A stretch of 64,000 nt of DNA, taken from MGBC163016 sp964631345 (lineage in GTDB: Bacteria; Actinomycetota; Coriobacteriia; Coriobacteriales; Eggerthellaceae). The notes below the pieces were generated by a model that was not told the DNA's origin, searched no databases, and saw nothing but the letters and a program-made list of their open reading frames with translations. This document shows, piece after piece, positions 26,753-36,036 of this stretch; the stretch's first letter is position 1; each line of letters starts with the position of its first letter. A program made the position numbers and the translations under genes. The stretch spans positions 124,001 to 188,000 of the forward strand of contig CAZVWE010000001.1 in NCBI GenBank assembly GCA_964631345.1, written 5' to 3'.

Positions 26753-27997
26753 CTATTCGCCAAGATAATTCTCTTCAATACGCTTTAAATCATCGGGAGT
26801 GTTGGCATTAATGAAACATCCCCCTCGAGGCTCAATATCAAGCACTTGATCTTGAGTAAACTCAACCACTTTCAGACTTTTATCCTCATATAGAGCCTGT
26901 GCTCTACTTTCGCCCCTATCAACAGCAGCAGTTGCAATGGGAAGACAAGCGTCCTTTCTATAAGTCGCATGAAATGGTTCAAAGCCATGCGTATTTACTG
27001 GAACAACGACATCTGCAGAGACATCTGCCATCTCTATAGCTTCAGCCACCACAAGCGCTGCACTTGCAAACACCATGTCACATGCAACGATAGAAACAAA
27101 AGGATTTCTGGCACTTTCAAGAGCCGTGCAAATTCCTGGGAGCGCCCCTCGTTTGTTATATTTATCAGCAACTAGCTTAATATCGAGTCCAGGAAATTCG
27201 TCTTCTAAAAAGGCAAGATTTTCCGCTTCGTTAGTGGTTATGATTAATTCGTCTGCAACTGGAGAAAGCCTTGAAACTAGCCTTGTTATAAGCGGTTTCC
27301 CATCGAACGGAACTGTCGCTTTCGACCTTCCCATGCGTCTGCTTTCCCCACCCGCTTGAATAACAACGCTTACATGCTGACGCGCGTAGCGAGCCTTCAT
27401 AAACTTAGCAATTCCCTCTATATCATTAATATCAAATGCCGGGATTCCATATATATTTGCAGCGCGTATTGCATCTTCAATATCAGTTACTATCGCAACC
27501 GTATTAGAAGTTGGCATCTTTGTCTCAAGATCTGCTTTAAATGCTGCATCCCCCTTAGAGAGCTGAACGAAGTCTTCTCCAAGTCCTACGCCTTTTTCCG
27601 CACCTTTCAGAAAAGCTTGAGCAACGCTTGCATCCGCCTTATTTTCAGCACGCATGATCTCAATTGTCGGAAGGCCACTTTTTCTATATCCCTCAACTAT
27701 CACTATGTCATGACCTGGCATAGTGCGAACTATTTGTGCACATTCAAGCTCGTGTTCAAGCGTTTTTATGCGAGCAAGTTTATTGGGAGATGAAATAACA
27801 GTCTCAGTAGCTCCGGCTTGTCTATGTCTATACGAGTCTTTGCCCGGGTAGTCTATGTCGAAATCTCCATGAGAATGATGTTTCACAGAACCAACATCGA
27901 GTCCATCACGAGTTAGATAAGCTATCAGTTTTTCAACAAGAGTTGTTTTTCCAGAATTATGCCTACCTACGATAGCTATTGCAGGACTTGGTACCAT
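26753..27997 (-). CDS. mobBA: Molybdenum cofactor guanylylation protein, MobB-MobA fusion
   Basis: A roughly 414-residue fusion. Residues 5-205 are MobB, a GTP-binding adaptor (Walker A GRHNSGKT at 11-18, and VKHHSHGDFDID). Residues 209-414 are MobA, the nucleotidyltransferase that attaches GMP to molybdopterin (AGGESRRMGRSK, and CDMVFAS with the metal Asp). MobA makes the bis-MGD form used by DMSO-reductase family enzymes such as the one at 52.4 kb. ATG at 27997 follows GGAGGG; longer frames overlap recR. Last gene of the dedA-dnaX-ybaB-recR group. Confidence 0.92.
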   Translation of the reverse strand: MVPSPAIAIVGRHNSGKTTLVEKLIAYLTRDGLDVGSVKHHSHGDFDIDYPGKDSYRHRQAGATETVISSPNKLARIKTLEHELECAQIVRTMPGHDIVIVEGYRKSGLPTIEIMRAENKADASVAQAFLKGAEKGVGLGEDFVQLSKGDAAFKADLETKMPTSNTVAIVTDIEDAIRAANIYGIPAFDINDIEGIAKFMKARYARQHVSVVIQAGGESRRMGRSKATVPFDGKPLITRLVSRLSPVADELIITTNEAENLAFLEDEFPGLDIKLVADKYNKRGALPGICTALESARNPFVSIVACDMVFASAALVVAEAIEMADVSADVVVPVNTHGFEPFHATYRKDACLPIATAAVDRGESRAQALYEDKSLKVVEFTQDQVLDIEPRGGCFINANTPDDLKRIEENYLGE

Positions 27998-28019
27998 CTG
28001 TACAGCACTTCCCTCCAAG

Positions 28020-28616
28020 TTAGATATCCTGTCTACCATCAATTGCACGAGCAAGAGTTGCTTCGTCTGCATATTCTAAATCGCCACCTACGGGAAGCCC
28101 GCTTGCTGGTCTTGTCACACGGATCCCCAAAGGGCGAATCAACCGAGAAAGATACGTTGCTGTTGTTTCTCCTTCCACATTAGGATTTGTGGCTATAACC
28201 ACTTCCTCTATTTCTTCAACTCCAAGACGCTTCATGAGCTCTGCTACACGCAGATCATCAGGTCCTATGCCATCCATAGGTGAGAGTGCGCCACCAAGTA
28301 CATGGTAGACACCATCAAATGCCCCCGTACGCTCAATTGCCGGGATATCTTTAGCCTCGCTTACCACACACACAATAGATTGATCCCTGCGAGTACTCTG
28401 GCATATTTCACAAAAATCATCCTGGGAATAATTGAAACAACGCGCACATAGCCTGACGTTTTGCTTAACCTCTAAGATCGCATCTGCAAGACGCCGTGCC
28501 TGAGCATCATCTACATTAAGAATATAATGAGCCATTCGTTGGGCTGATTTAGGACCAATTCCAGGAAGTCGCTCAAGTTCATCTAAAAGCTTTTGTATTG
28601 AAGGCGCGGATTGCAT
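28020..28616 (-). CDS. recR: Recombination protein RecR
   Basis: A 198-residue RecR. It has the N-terminal helix-hairpin-helix (LERLPGIGPKSAQRMA), a four-cysteine zinc finger (CARCFNYSQDDFCEIC) and a Toprim domain (VVSEAKDIPAIERTG). It loads RecA with RecO/RecF at gaps and breaks. The dnaX-ybaB-recR order is widely conserved. Confidence 0.96.
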   Translation of the reverse strand: MQSAPSIQKLLDELERLPGIGPKSAQRMAHYILNVDDAQARRLADAILEVKQNVRLCARCFNYSQDDFCEICQSTRRDQSIVCVVSEAKDIPAIERTGAFDGVYHVLGGALSPMDGIGPDDLRVAELMKRLGVEEIEEVVIATNPNVEGETTATYLSRLIRPLGIRVTRPASGLPVGGDLEYADEATLARAIDGRQDI

Positions 28617-28659
28617 TTCTACCCAACCCTTAGTTTTCTATCAAACTATTAGACAACCA

Positions 28660-28962
28660 TTAAAAAGGAAGATTCATGCCACCCATAACAGAACTCATCC
28701 TAGCATTTGAAGCCTCTGTGGCTTCACGTATAGCCTCATTAACGGCAGCAGCAATCATATCCTCTAGCATTTCGACATCCTCAGGATCAATTGCCTCTGG
28801 ATCAATTTTTACAGACTTTACGTTCATATCTCCTGTAATTACAGCCTGAACCATTCCACCACCAGCACTTGCAGTGAACTCCATTTTGGCTATCTCTTCT
28901 TGAGCAGCCGCAGCGTCACGTTGCATTTTTTGTGCTTGTTTCATCATTTTCTTCATATCCAT
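28660..28962 (-). CDS. YbaB/EbfC nucleoid-associated protein
   Basis: A 100-residue YbaB family protein with the Met/Lys/Gln-rich N-terminal helix (MKKMMKQAQKMQRD) and the SAGGGMVQAVITGDMNVKSVKIDPE core. It binds DNA as a dimer. AGGAGG precedes the ATG by 9 bases. Sits between dnaX and recR as in most bacteria. Confidence 0.95.
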   Translation of the reverse strand: MDMKKMMKQAQKMQRDAAAAQEEIAKMEFTASAGGGMVQAVITGDMNVKSVKIDPEAIDPEDVEMLEDMIAAAVNEAIREATEASNARMSSVMGGMNLPF

Positions 28963-29043
28963 TAGATTGCCTCCTTGCTAGCCAGATTTCTTTAACCAAA
29001 TTCCTAATCAACTACTTTTCATTAACTGTTTTATTAGTTTCTT

Positions 29044-31116
29044 TTAATCAACTTCTTCAAATGATATTCCTTCACCAAAAGTTGAAGCCAGCATATCGTT
29101 TAACGCATCGGCGTCCATTTCATTGGAGCCTTCTGTCTCAAGATCTTCTGGCACCAAATGTGTTGAATCGGTGTTCTGAGATGTTTCGTCTGAAACTGAA
29201 ATATTATCTGCGTCAAATTCTCCAAATTCCTCTTTTACGTCATCTGATACTGCGAAATCAGCATAGTCTGACACTGAGGCATTCATAGATGTCGTTTCTC
29301 TATCATCTATTGCTGTAGTGCTCATAGAAGTGGATACGTCATTTTCCGCAGCCTGCACAACCGATACACGCGTTGTTGGTTCAAGTGCAGCTTCTACAGA
29401 ATTTGGATCTATCTTTTTGATCTCTATCTGTATCCCACTAAGTCCAGCTTTTACAAAAGCGTTCTCTAACGATTGTCTGACCTCGGGCTTTTGAGCTGCT
29501 ACAAAAGTATATTCGTGGTTTAAATCAAAACCAACCGTGACTAAATTTGCCTTTGCGTCATACATTGGTCTTGCGTTCATAAACAATGCAGCATGCGATG
29601 CGGATTCCTTCTTAAGATGAGCCATAGTTTGACTCCATACTCGATCAAAATCAGAAACCGCATTGATAACGTGTGCAGATACTGTTTTTTCCTCTTCAGA
29701 CTGCATGCCAGAGCGAACGGCAGCTGTATTGGCTATATCCGGTTGCGCATCTGATCTTGCATCTGGTTGTACGTCTTGTTTACCTTTAGGTGTTGACTCT
29801 GCTCTCACAAAAGAACGATCGCCAACGGCCTGCGTGTTCTGTACGGTTTGCATACTCTGCATGGGCTGTGTGTTCTGGATGGGTTGTGCGTCCTGACGAA
29901 CCTGTGTATCCTGAGTAACTTCTACGCTCTGTACACCCTGTGCATTTGGAACAACCTGCGCAGATGGCGTCACTATCCCACCCTTTTCAAGTGCTTCTAT
30001 ACGTTCTGCTAAAGATGCAAGCGTTATATCCGAATCCGGGCGTATTAGTCTTGTAAGCGCAATTTCAAAAGAAAGCCTTTGGTTAGAAGACGCACGCAAA
30101 TCTGCGATCAAATCTCCTAATACATCAAGCATTCTAGAGAGCCTATCAGCTCCAAACATAGAAAGTTCGCTTTCGAGTTCACGGCGACCCGCATCCGTTA
30201 CATCCAAAGCAACATCCAATCCCGCAACAGACATCACATACATATTGCGAATATGTTCTGCAAGATCTTGTGCAAACTGTGCGATGTCTGCACCCGTTTC
30301 CATATATTCGCTAGTCCACTTAAAACATTCTGCAGCATCACGCACGCCAATAGCTTTGACAATGCGAGCCGTGTCGCTTGAATCCATTGATCCAAGTAAG
30401 CGTTCTGCCTGCTCAAGAGTTACTTTTCCATCTCCAAAGGCAATTAGCTGCTCAAGTGAAGTTATGGCATCTCGCATACCACCTTGCGCCCTATGAGCGA
30501 TAAGATCTAGCGCATCAGCGTCATATTCAATATCTTCTTGCGTACAAATTGCAGCAAGGCGAATAATTAATTCCTCTGAAGCTATACGTCTAAAGTCAAA
30601 CCTCTGACAACGCGATTGAATAGTCTCTGGCACCTGTTGCGGATCGGTTGTGCAAAGCACAAACACAACATGCTCCGGGGGCTCCTCTAAAGTCTTCAAA
30701 AGAGCATTGAATGCCGCATTTGAAAGCATATGAACTTCGTCGATGATATATACCTTGTATCGTCCGCGCGTAGGTGCATAGTTCACACGCCCGATAATCT
30801 CTTCGCGAACGTTTTCAACACCAGTTCTACTCGCAGCGTCTAGCTCATAAACATCTGGGTGCTCGCCTACTGCGATTAATTCACAGTCTTCGCAAGTTCC
30901 ATCCGGATCAGGAGTAGGACCTTTTTCACAAAGAAGCGCCTTAGCGAGCAGCCTTGCTGTTGTTGTCTTTCCGGTACCACGAGGGCCTGTAAACATATAT
31001 GCATGGCTTACCTTGTCGGATCTAAGTGCATTCTTAAGCGTACGCTCAATATGCTCTTGTCCAACTACATCCTCAAATATTTGTGGACGATACTTTCTGT
31101 AAAGCGCCTCTGCCAT
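29044..31116 (-). CDS. dnaX: DNA polymerase III subunits gamma/tau
   Basis: A 690-residue clamp-loader ATPase. Walker A GPRGTGKTTT is at about 44-53, the zinc-binding Cys group CEDCEL with upstream Cys follows, then the DEVHMLS box and SRCQRF. After the AAA+ and lid domains (to about 370) comes a glutamine-rich stretch of 6-residue repeats (about 390-431), then a C-terminal domain that resembles tau and an acidic tail. The ATG directly abuts the dedA stop codon. The internal repeat is not part of the family. Confidence 0.95.
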   Translation of the reverse strand: MAEALYRKYRPQIFEDVVGQEHIERTLKNALRSDKVSHAYMFTGPRGTGKTTTARLLAKALLCEKGPTPDPDGTCEDCELIAVGEHPDVYELDAASRTGVENVREEIIGRVNYAPTRGRYKVYIIDEVHMLSNAAFNALLKTLEEPPEHVVFVLCTTDPQQVPETIQSRCQRFDFRRIASEELIIRLAAICTQEDIEYDADALDLIAHRAQGGMRDAITSLEQLIAFGDGKVTLEQAERLLGSMDSSDTARIVKAIGVRDAAECFKWTSEYMETGADIAQFAQDLAEHIRNMYVMSVAGLDVALDVTDAGRRELESELSMFGADRLSRMLDVLGDLIADLRASSNQRLSFEIALTRLIRPDSDITLASLAERIEALEKGGIVTPSAQVVPNAQGVQSVEVTQDTQVRQDAQPIQNTQPMQSMQTVQNTQAVGDRSFVRAESTPKGKQDVQPDARSDAQPDIANTAAVRSGMQSEEEKTVSAHVINAVSDFDRVWSQTMAHLKKESASHAALFMNARPMYDAKANLVTVGFDLNHEYTFVAAQKPEVRQSLENAFVKAGLSGIQIEIKKIDPNSVEAALEPTTRVSVVQAAENDVSTSMSTTAIDDRETTSMNASVSDYADFAVSDDVKEEFGEFDADNISVSDETSQNTDSTHLVPEDLETEGSNEMDADALNDMLASTFGEGISFEEVD
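29825..29950 (-). repeat. Seven 18-base tandem repeats inside dnaX
   Basis: Seven imperfect 18-base units from 29825 to 29950, each with CTGT or CTG near the same phase, encode 6-residue units such as QDTQVR, QDAQPI, QNTQPM, QSMQTV and QNTQAV. All are in frame, in the hinge between the ATPase core and the C-terminal domain of DnaX. Confidence 0.8.
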
Positions 31117-31956
31117 CTATGCTCCCTGCCCATCATCATGCCTGGATTGCTCATCATGTACAGACTGTCCGCTGTGTTCAGTTCTAGAACTGCGCCTAGA
31201 CTGCACATCGTTTTTATTATGCTCAGATTGCTCTGACAATTCTTTACGAAGTTCCAATTCCTCTTTTATCTCTTCCTCATCAGTAGGCACTCCGCTTTGT
31301 TTGCTTGATTTACGCGAAGAAATAGCTCCTCTGATGGCTGCAATAAAAGCAGGCGCAACAGAGACTGCAACTATTCCCAACACAATAATTTCAAAATGCT
31401 CTTGGACAAACGGAACTCCACCGAAGAAATAACCAACCAAAACAAAAAGGCTTACCCAGGCAACTCCGCCAATGCAATTCCATACCGTGAACTTTCCAAA
31501 ATTCATATGCCCAGTTCCTGCAATAAACGGAGCAAATGTACGGAAGAAAGGCATGAAACGCGTGATAACGATAGTGAGTCCGCCATATTTCGCAAAGAAG
31601 TGATCTAGCTTTGCCATACGCTCAGCTGTGAGCGCCTTCACTTTCCCTGAGTCAATTATTCTCTTACCCAAAAAGCGTGCAATCCAATAGTTGGAAGTAT
31701 TACCCAATATAGCTGCGGCATAAAAGACGATCAAACTTGCCGCAAGGTTTAAACCTCCCCCATCTGCAGAAAAAACTCCAACGGCGAATAAAAGTGAATC
31801 ACCAGGCAAAAAAGGAAAAAACACAAGGCCGGTTTCAACAAAAACAATCAAAAAAAGCGGTGAATAAACCCACACAGGGCCAAGTGCCACAATCCATCCT
31901 GCAATGAACCCTCGCGGATCACGGAGTAAATTCACGAAGAAATCTATTATTCCCAT
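31117..31956 (-). CDS. DedA family membrane protein with charged tail
   Basis: A 279-residue DedA/VTT-domain protein. The membrane core (about 1-210) has the FVETGLVFFPFLPGDSLLF re-entrant motif and RFMPFFRTFAPFIAGTGHM, with the basic Arg of DedA flippases. Members flip undecaprenyl phosphate or phosphatidylethanolamine. The last 70 residues are a hydrophilic tail rich in Ser, Glu, Gln and His and without fold prediction. It is the upstream neighbour of dnaX, with stop and start abutting. Confidence 0.9.
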   Translation of the reverse strand: MGIIDFFVNLLRDPRGFIAGWIVALGPVWVYSPLFLIVFVETGLVFFPFLPGDSLLFAVGVFSADGGGLNLAASLIVFYAAAILGNTSNYWIARFLGKRIIDSGKVKALTAERMAKLDHFFAKYGGLTIVITRFMPFFRTFAPFIAGTGHMNFGKFTVWNCIGGVAWVSLFVLVGYFFGGVPFVQEHFEIIVLGIVAVSVAPAFIAAIRGAISSRKSSKQSGVPTDEEEIKEELELRKELSEQSEHNKNDVQSRRSSRTEHSGQSVHDEQSRHDDGQGA

Positions 31957-32030
31957 TCACAACCCCATACTATTTACAACAATTTGCGTTCGTTTACTTT
32001 GCGTTCTTTTACTTAAACGCATCGTATATG

Positions 32031-32141
32031 GAAGTGCCCCGAAAAGGCTTGGGCGCTCGTCAGCGGTTCCTTATGGCTGCTTCCTCCCGGACCTGACCAG
32101 GTTCAGAACTTGTCGCCGCCCAAGCCCATTCGAGGCACTCG
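32031..32141 (-). ncRNA. ffs: Signal recognition particle RNA (small bacterial type)
   Basis: On the minus strand the apical hallmark GGTCAGGTCCGGGAGGAAGC is followed by AGCC. The long helix closes with GGCTTGGGCG against CGCCCAAGCC, and the ends pair as GTGCCTCGAA against TTCGGGGCAC with a G-U. This matches 4.5S-type SRP RNA of about 110 bases. It binds Ffh to target membrane proteins. It sits between dedA and aspS. Confidence 0.95.
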
Positions 32142-32185
32142 GCTTATTTATTGCAGTAGAACAGTATAAACGAATGTGTCGCGCA

Positions 32186-33964
32186 TTAAAGCAGGCGAAG
32201 ATCGACTTCCTTAAGTTGACGAGGAGTTACCTCAGATGGCGCTCCTGTCATAGGATCGGATGCACTTGACGTCTTCGGGAATGCTATAACGTCACGGATT
32301 GAATCCTTGCCAGCTAAAAGCATAATTAAGCGATCAAGGCCAAGCGCAATTCCTCCATGAGGAGGAGTTCCAAGCTCTAAAGCACGAATCAAATGGCCAA
32401 ATTTCTCATCTATATCCTCATCAGTAAGCCCAAGCACAGACAGCACGCGCTTTTGAAGCTCTGCGTTATGGATTCTGATCGATCCACCGCCAAGTTCATA
32501 TCCATCCATCACTACATCGTATGCCTGGCTGCCAACCGCAAGAGGCTCATCTTCGATCTTTGGTAAATCCTGCTCATCTGGATGAGTAAAAGGATGATGC
32601 TCAGCGGCATATTTCTTTTCGTCTTCGTCATACTTAAACATCGGGAAATCGACTATCCATAAAAGCGCATGACCTGTGCGTGGGATATCTAGGGCATCTG
32701 CCATATGGAGACGAAGCGCAGAAAGAACAGCGTTTGCAACAGCTGGCTTATCAGCCGCAAACAATAACAAGTCTCCCGGCTCAACTTCCATTTCTTCTTT
32801 AAGAGCGGCAAACTCTTCATCTGAGAAGAACTTAATGATAGGACTTTTCTCTTCTCCGGAAGTAGTAAACGCAATCCAGGCCATGCCCTTAGCGCCATTT
32901 TCATCTGCAATAGCAGCAAGCTTTTCAACGTCACCGCGAGACCAATCTCCTGCACCTTTTGCATTGATTGCCTTCACAACGCCACCCGATTGCGCAACAG
33001 AAGAGAACACCTTAAAGCCTGAATCTTTGACAATAGATGTTATGTCGTGAAGTTCCATGCCAAAACGCACATCAGGACGATCATTTCCGTATCTATCCAT
33101 AGCTTCTGAATAAGGCATGCGACGAAGCGGAACTTGAAGCTCAAGTCCTACGGCTGAAAAGACTTCCTTAAGCACGCCTTCCATCATCGTCATGACATCA
33201 TCTTCTGTTACAAATGACATCTCAATATCTACTTGCGTAAACTCCGGTTGACGATCTGCACGTAAGTCTTCGTCTCTAAAACATCTTGCAATCTGGAAAT
33301 AACGCTCAATTCCTGCAGCCATAAGCATTTGCTTAAACTGCTGTGGGGATTGCGGAAGTGCATAAAACTTCCCGGGGTTTGGACGAGATGGCACTATGTA
33401 GTCACGTGCACCTTCAGGCGTAGAATTTGCAAGAATAGGGGTTTCAACCTCAATAAATCCACGTTCATCAAGCGCTCGTCTCATAGCCTGCATAACACGA
33501 TGACGAAGTTCAATATTTGCATACATTTCAGGACGACGAAGGTCAAGGTAGCGCCACTTCATACGAGTTGTCTCGTCAGTTTCGATTCCATCCTCAATTG
33601 CAAACGGTGGAGTCACGGATTTGTTCAGCACCTGAATAGAATTGGCTAACACCTCAATTTCGCCTGTTGCCATATCAGGGTTGATGGCATCTTTATCACG
33701 AAGGCGCACACGGCCTTCGACTTTCAATACAAACTCACGACCAATATGCTCAGCGATTGCGAAATCTTCTGAACTGACACAATCTGGATCAACAACAATT
33801 TGCGTGTATCCAAACCTATCGCGAAGGTCTATAAAAATAAGACCGCCGTGATCGCGTGTGTGCCACGCCCATCCTGTAAGTACAACCTCACGACCATCAT
33901 CAGACGCGCGAAGTTCGCCACACGTTGCTGAATGCATACTGAATTCGTTTATGTAATCCGTCAT
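32186..33964 (-). CDS. aspS: Aspartyl-tRNA synthetase
   Basis: A 592-residue class II synthetase of the bacterial type. It shows the N-terminal OB fold (VVLTGWAWHTRDHGGLIFIDLRD), motif 2 FRDEDLRADRQPEFTQ, the GAD insertion in the middle, and motif 3 GIALGLDRLIMLLAG. Charges tRNA-Asp. No T-box is seen in the roughly 100-base upstream gap. Confidence 0.97.
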   Translation of the reverse strand: MTDYINEFSMHSATCGELRASDDGREVVLTGWAWHTRDHGGLIFIDLRDRFGYTQIVVDPDCVSSEDFAIAEHIGREFVLKVEGRVRLRDKDAINPDMATGEIEVLANSIQVLNKSVTPPFAIEDGIETDETTRMKWRYLDLRRPEMYANIELRHRVMQAMRRALDERGFIEVETPILANSTPEGARDYIVPSRPNPGKFYALPQSPQQFKQMLMAAGIERYFQIARCFRDEDLRADRQPEFTQVDIEMSFVTEDDVMTMMEGVLKEVFSAVGLELQVPLRRMPYSEAMDRYGNDRPDVRFGMELHDITSIVKDSGFKVFSSVAQSGGVVKAINAKGAGDWSRGDVEKLAAIADENGAKGMAWIAFTTSGEEKSPIIKFFSDEEFAALKEEMEVEPGDLLLFAADKPAVANAVLSALRLHMADALDIPRTGHALLWIVDFPMFKYDEDEKKYAAEHHPFTHPDEQDLPKIEDEPLAVGSQAYDVVMDGYELGGGSIRIHNAELQKRVLSVLGLTDEDIDEKFGHLIRALELGTPPHGGIALGLDRLIMLLAGKDSIRDVIAFPKTSSASDPMTGAPSEVTPRQLKEVDLRLL

Positions 33965-34065
33965 CTTATTATTTGCACTCCTATATTTATTGAACTTACG
34001 GTGCCTTAATGCCTGATTGTATCCACAAAATCAATCAAGCATTTATAAGCGCACTACATTGTACG

Positions 34066-35388
34066 TCAGTTAATCCTCGAAACCATGTCAAAGACCTTCG
34101 CAAGAACCTCATTATCGGGCACTAGAACCTCATCATGCGTTCTCATGTCTCGCAGACGGACAACACCTTGCTCCATTTCATCAGGACCCAAAATTGCAAC
34201 AACTGATGCGCCTAACTTATTTGCAAGCTTTAGCTGACTTTTAAGAGAACGATCCTGATGATCCATATCAGCTGCAACGTTGATATCACGAAGTTCTTGC
34301 ACAAAGCGGAAGGCTTCTTTTTTCAAAGCTCCATCCACTGTTGCCACAAACGCATCGCATGCATCAACTGACGGAAGCTCAAAACCGTCATCTTGAAGCG
34401 CGAGCAGGCACCGCTCATAACCAAGGGCAAATCCAAATCCCGGCGTTGGGCGACCTCCTACTTCCTCAACTAACCCGTCATAGCGGCCGCCACCACCAAT
34501 GGCATTTTGAGCACTATCACGCGAGAGTACCTGCACTTCAAATACAGTACGAGTGTAATAATCAAGCCCTCGTACAAGCGAGGAATCAATAACGTACTTA
34601 ACGCCTGCCATATCAAGATATGAACACACATCTTCGAAATGTTGAGCGCACTCGTCACAAAGTGATTCTGTAATCTTTGGCGCATTTGCCATGAGGTCTT
34701 TACATGCCTGGTTCTTACAGTCAAAAGCACGTAACGGATTTTGCTCCATGCGAGTTTTGCATGTATCGCAGAGCTTGTCTTCATTGGCCTTTAGGTAATC
34801 AAGAACCTTCTGCCTATAAGAAGGCCTACATTCTTCACAACCCAACGAATTAAGAATTAAAGAGGTGTTGTTCTCAGATATCCCGATTTTTGAGAAAAAA
34901 CGCATCAGCATAATGATTGCCTCAGCGTCAATCATCGGATCCGCTGAGCCTAAACACTCGATACCGATCTGATTGAATTGCCTTTGACGTCCCGCTTGCG
35001 GATTTTCTGCACGAAACATAGGACCTGCATACATTAGCTTTGCAGGAGGTGCCCCCTGAGGCACCAAGTCATGTTGCACACACGCACGAACAATACCCGC
35101 CGTACCTTCAGGGCGAAGTGATAGGCGCTTCTTTTTATCTATATGGCCGCCACCTAAAAGAGTCTTTAGGTTGTCCCCAGATATTGCCTCAAACATTTCT
35201 TTGCTAACAACATCAGTAGCCTCGCCGATTCCTCGAACAAAAAGCTCTGTTAGTTCAATTATGGGGGTCTCCATTAACAAGTATCCGTACTTACCGAATA
35301 CGTCTGCGGCACTGTTTTTAAAATACTGCCAAAATGCCGCTTCATCAGGCAACATGTCTTTCGTGCCCTTAGGCGCATTAATTGCCAT
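34066..35388 (-). CDS. hisS: Histidyl-tRNA synthetase
   Basis: A 440-residue class II synthetase. PKGTKDMLPDEAAFW opens the protein, motif 2 is MFRAENPQAGRQRQFNQ, and the HisRS-specific VRGLDYYTRTVFEV and GGGRYDGLV motifs are present. A four-cysteine cluster (CEECRPSYR, then CDTCKTR and CDECAQ) lies in the insertion domain and may bind zinc. The C-terminus is the anticodon-binding domain. Length is normal. Confidence 0.97.
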   Translation of the reverse strand: MAINAPKGTKDMLPDEAAFWQYFKNSAADVFGKYGYLLMETPIIELTELFVRGIGEATDVVSKEMFEAISGDNLKTLLGGGHIDKKKRLSLRPEGTAGIVRACVQHDLVPQGAPPAKLMYAGPMFRAENPQAGRQRQFNQIGIECLGSADPMIDAEAIIMLMRFFSKIGISENNTSLILNSLGCEECRPSYRQKVLDYLKANEDKLCDTCKTRMEQNPLRAFDCKNQACKDLMANAPKITESLCDECAQHFEDVCSYLDMAGVKYVIDSSLVRGLDYYTRTVFEVQVLSRDSAQNAIGGGGRYDGLVEEVGGRPTPGFGFALGYERCLLALQDDGFELPSVDACDAFVATVDGALKKEAFRFVQELRDINVAADMDHQDRSLKSQLKLANKLGASVVAILGPDEMEQGVVRLRDMRTHDEVLVPDNEVLAKVFDMVSRIN

Positions 35389-35484
35389 CTATCCTCCTAT
35401 GTAAGCGATGATTTACTTGGTAAATACACGATATCAAATACCAACAAGAATAAAACAAATTATGAATACCTAAATGGGGAAGAC

Positions 35485-35505
35485 CTCAATGTTATCCACA
35501 TTGAG
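35485..35505. terminator. Hairpin upstream of hisS
   Basis: Eight-base arms CTCAATGT and ACATTGAG around 5 bases, about 97 bases before the hisS start. It is followed 14 bases on by the stronger hairpin at 35519. Possible leader element or terminator; no T-tract on the minus strand. Confidence 0.35.
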
Positions 35506-35518
35506 AGTTCCGGACGAA

Positions 35519-35543
35519 CAAGAGGCGCCAGTGGCGCCTCTTG
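35519..35543. terminator. Strong GC hairpin after the NifX-like gene
   Basis: Perfect 11-base arms (CAAGAGGCGCC / GGCGCCTCTTG) with a 3-base loop, 68 bases after the NifX-like stop. Position supports a terminator for that minus-strand gene, although the better T-run follows on the plus strand. Confidence 0.6.
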
Positions 35544-35610
35544 TTTATGAGTTAGCATTGTTTGAGCAGCTAAGCTATAAAAGCATCTTCCCAAATAATT
35601 CCTAACAACC

Positions 35611-35985
35611 TTAGTGATGGCAAGCATTATCCGCAGACATCGTAGGAACATCGCCTGCAGCAACTGCTTTTGCAACCTCTCCAACATTTGGAGTTTGATT
35701 CTCAAAATAAACAGTAATTCCGGCATCTGCAAAGCCCATCATAGGGCGCATTCCCATGCCAGCAGCAACAATAGCATCAATGCCTGCATCGTGAAGTAAA
35801 GACACTGGACGCAAACATCCACCTTCCTCATGAGGTGGGTTTGCAAGCTCACTGACCCCGGTGATCTCACCGTTGTCAATGTCTACAATTGTGAAGCAAT
35901 CGCAATGTCCAAAATGCCCACTGCGTTCCGCATCTAGACCTGCCTTACCCATTGTGGGCACAGCTAACTTAAATTTTTCCGCCAT
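35611..35985 (-). CDS. NifX/NifB-C family iron-molybdenum-binding protein
   Basis: A 124-residue protein of the dinitrogenase Fe-Mo cofactor biosynthesis family (PF02579). It begins KLAVPTMGKAGLDAERSGHFGHCDCF and carries HEEGGCLRP. The C-terminus ends in Cys-His-His. Members of the family outside nitrogen fixation bind metal clusters or radical enzyme partners; no nif gene is near. Role unknown. A single gene, ended by a strong hairpin. Confidence 0.85.
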   Translation of the reverse strand: MAEKFKLAVPTMGKAGLDAERSGHFGHCDCFTIVDIDNGEITGVSELANPPHEEGGCLRPVSLLHDAGIDAIVAAGMGMRPMMGFADAGITVYFENQTPNVGEVAKAVAAGDVPTMSADNACHH

Positions 35986-36036
35986 GATAGCTCCTTCTCT
36001 AGTTTATGTTTCACATAAAGTCTACCAGAGAAAAAG

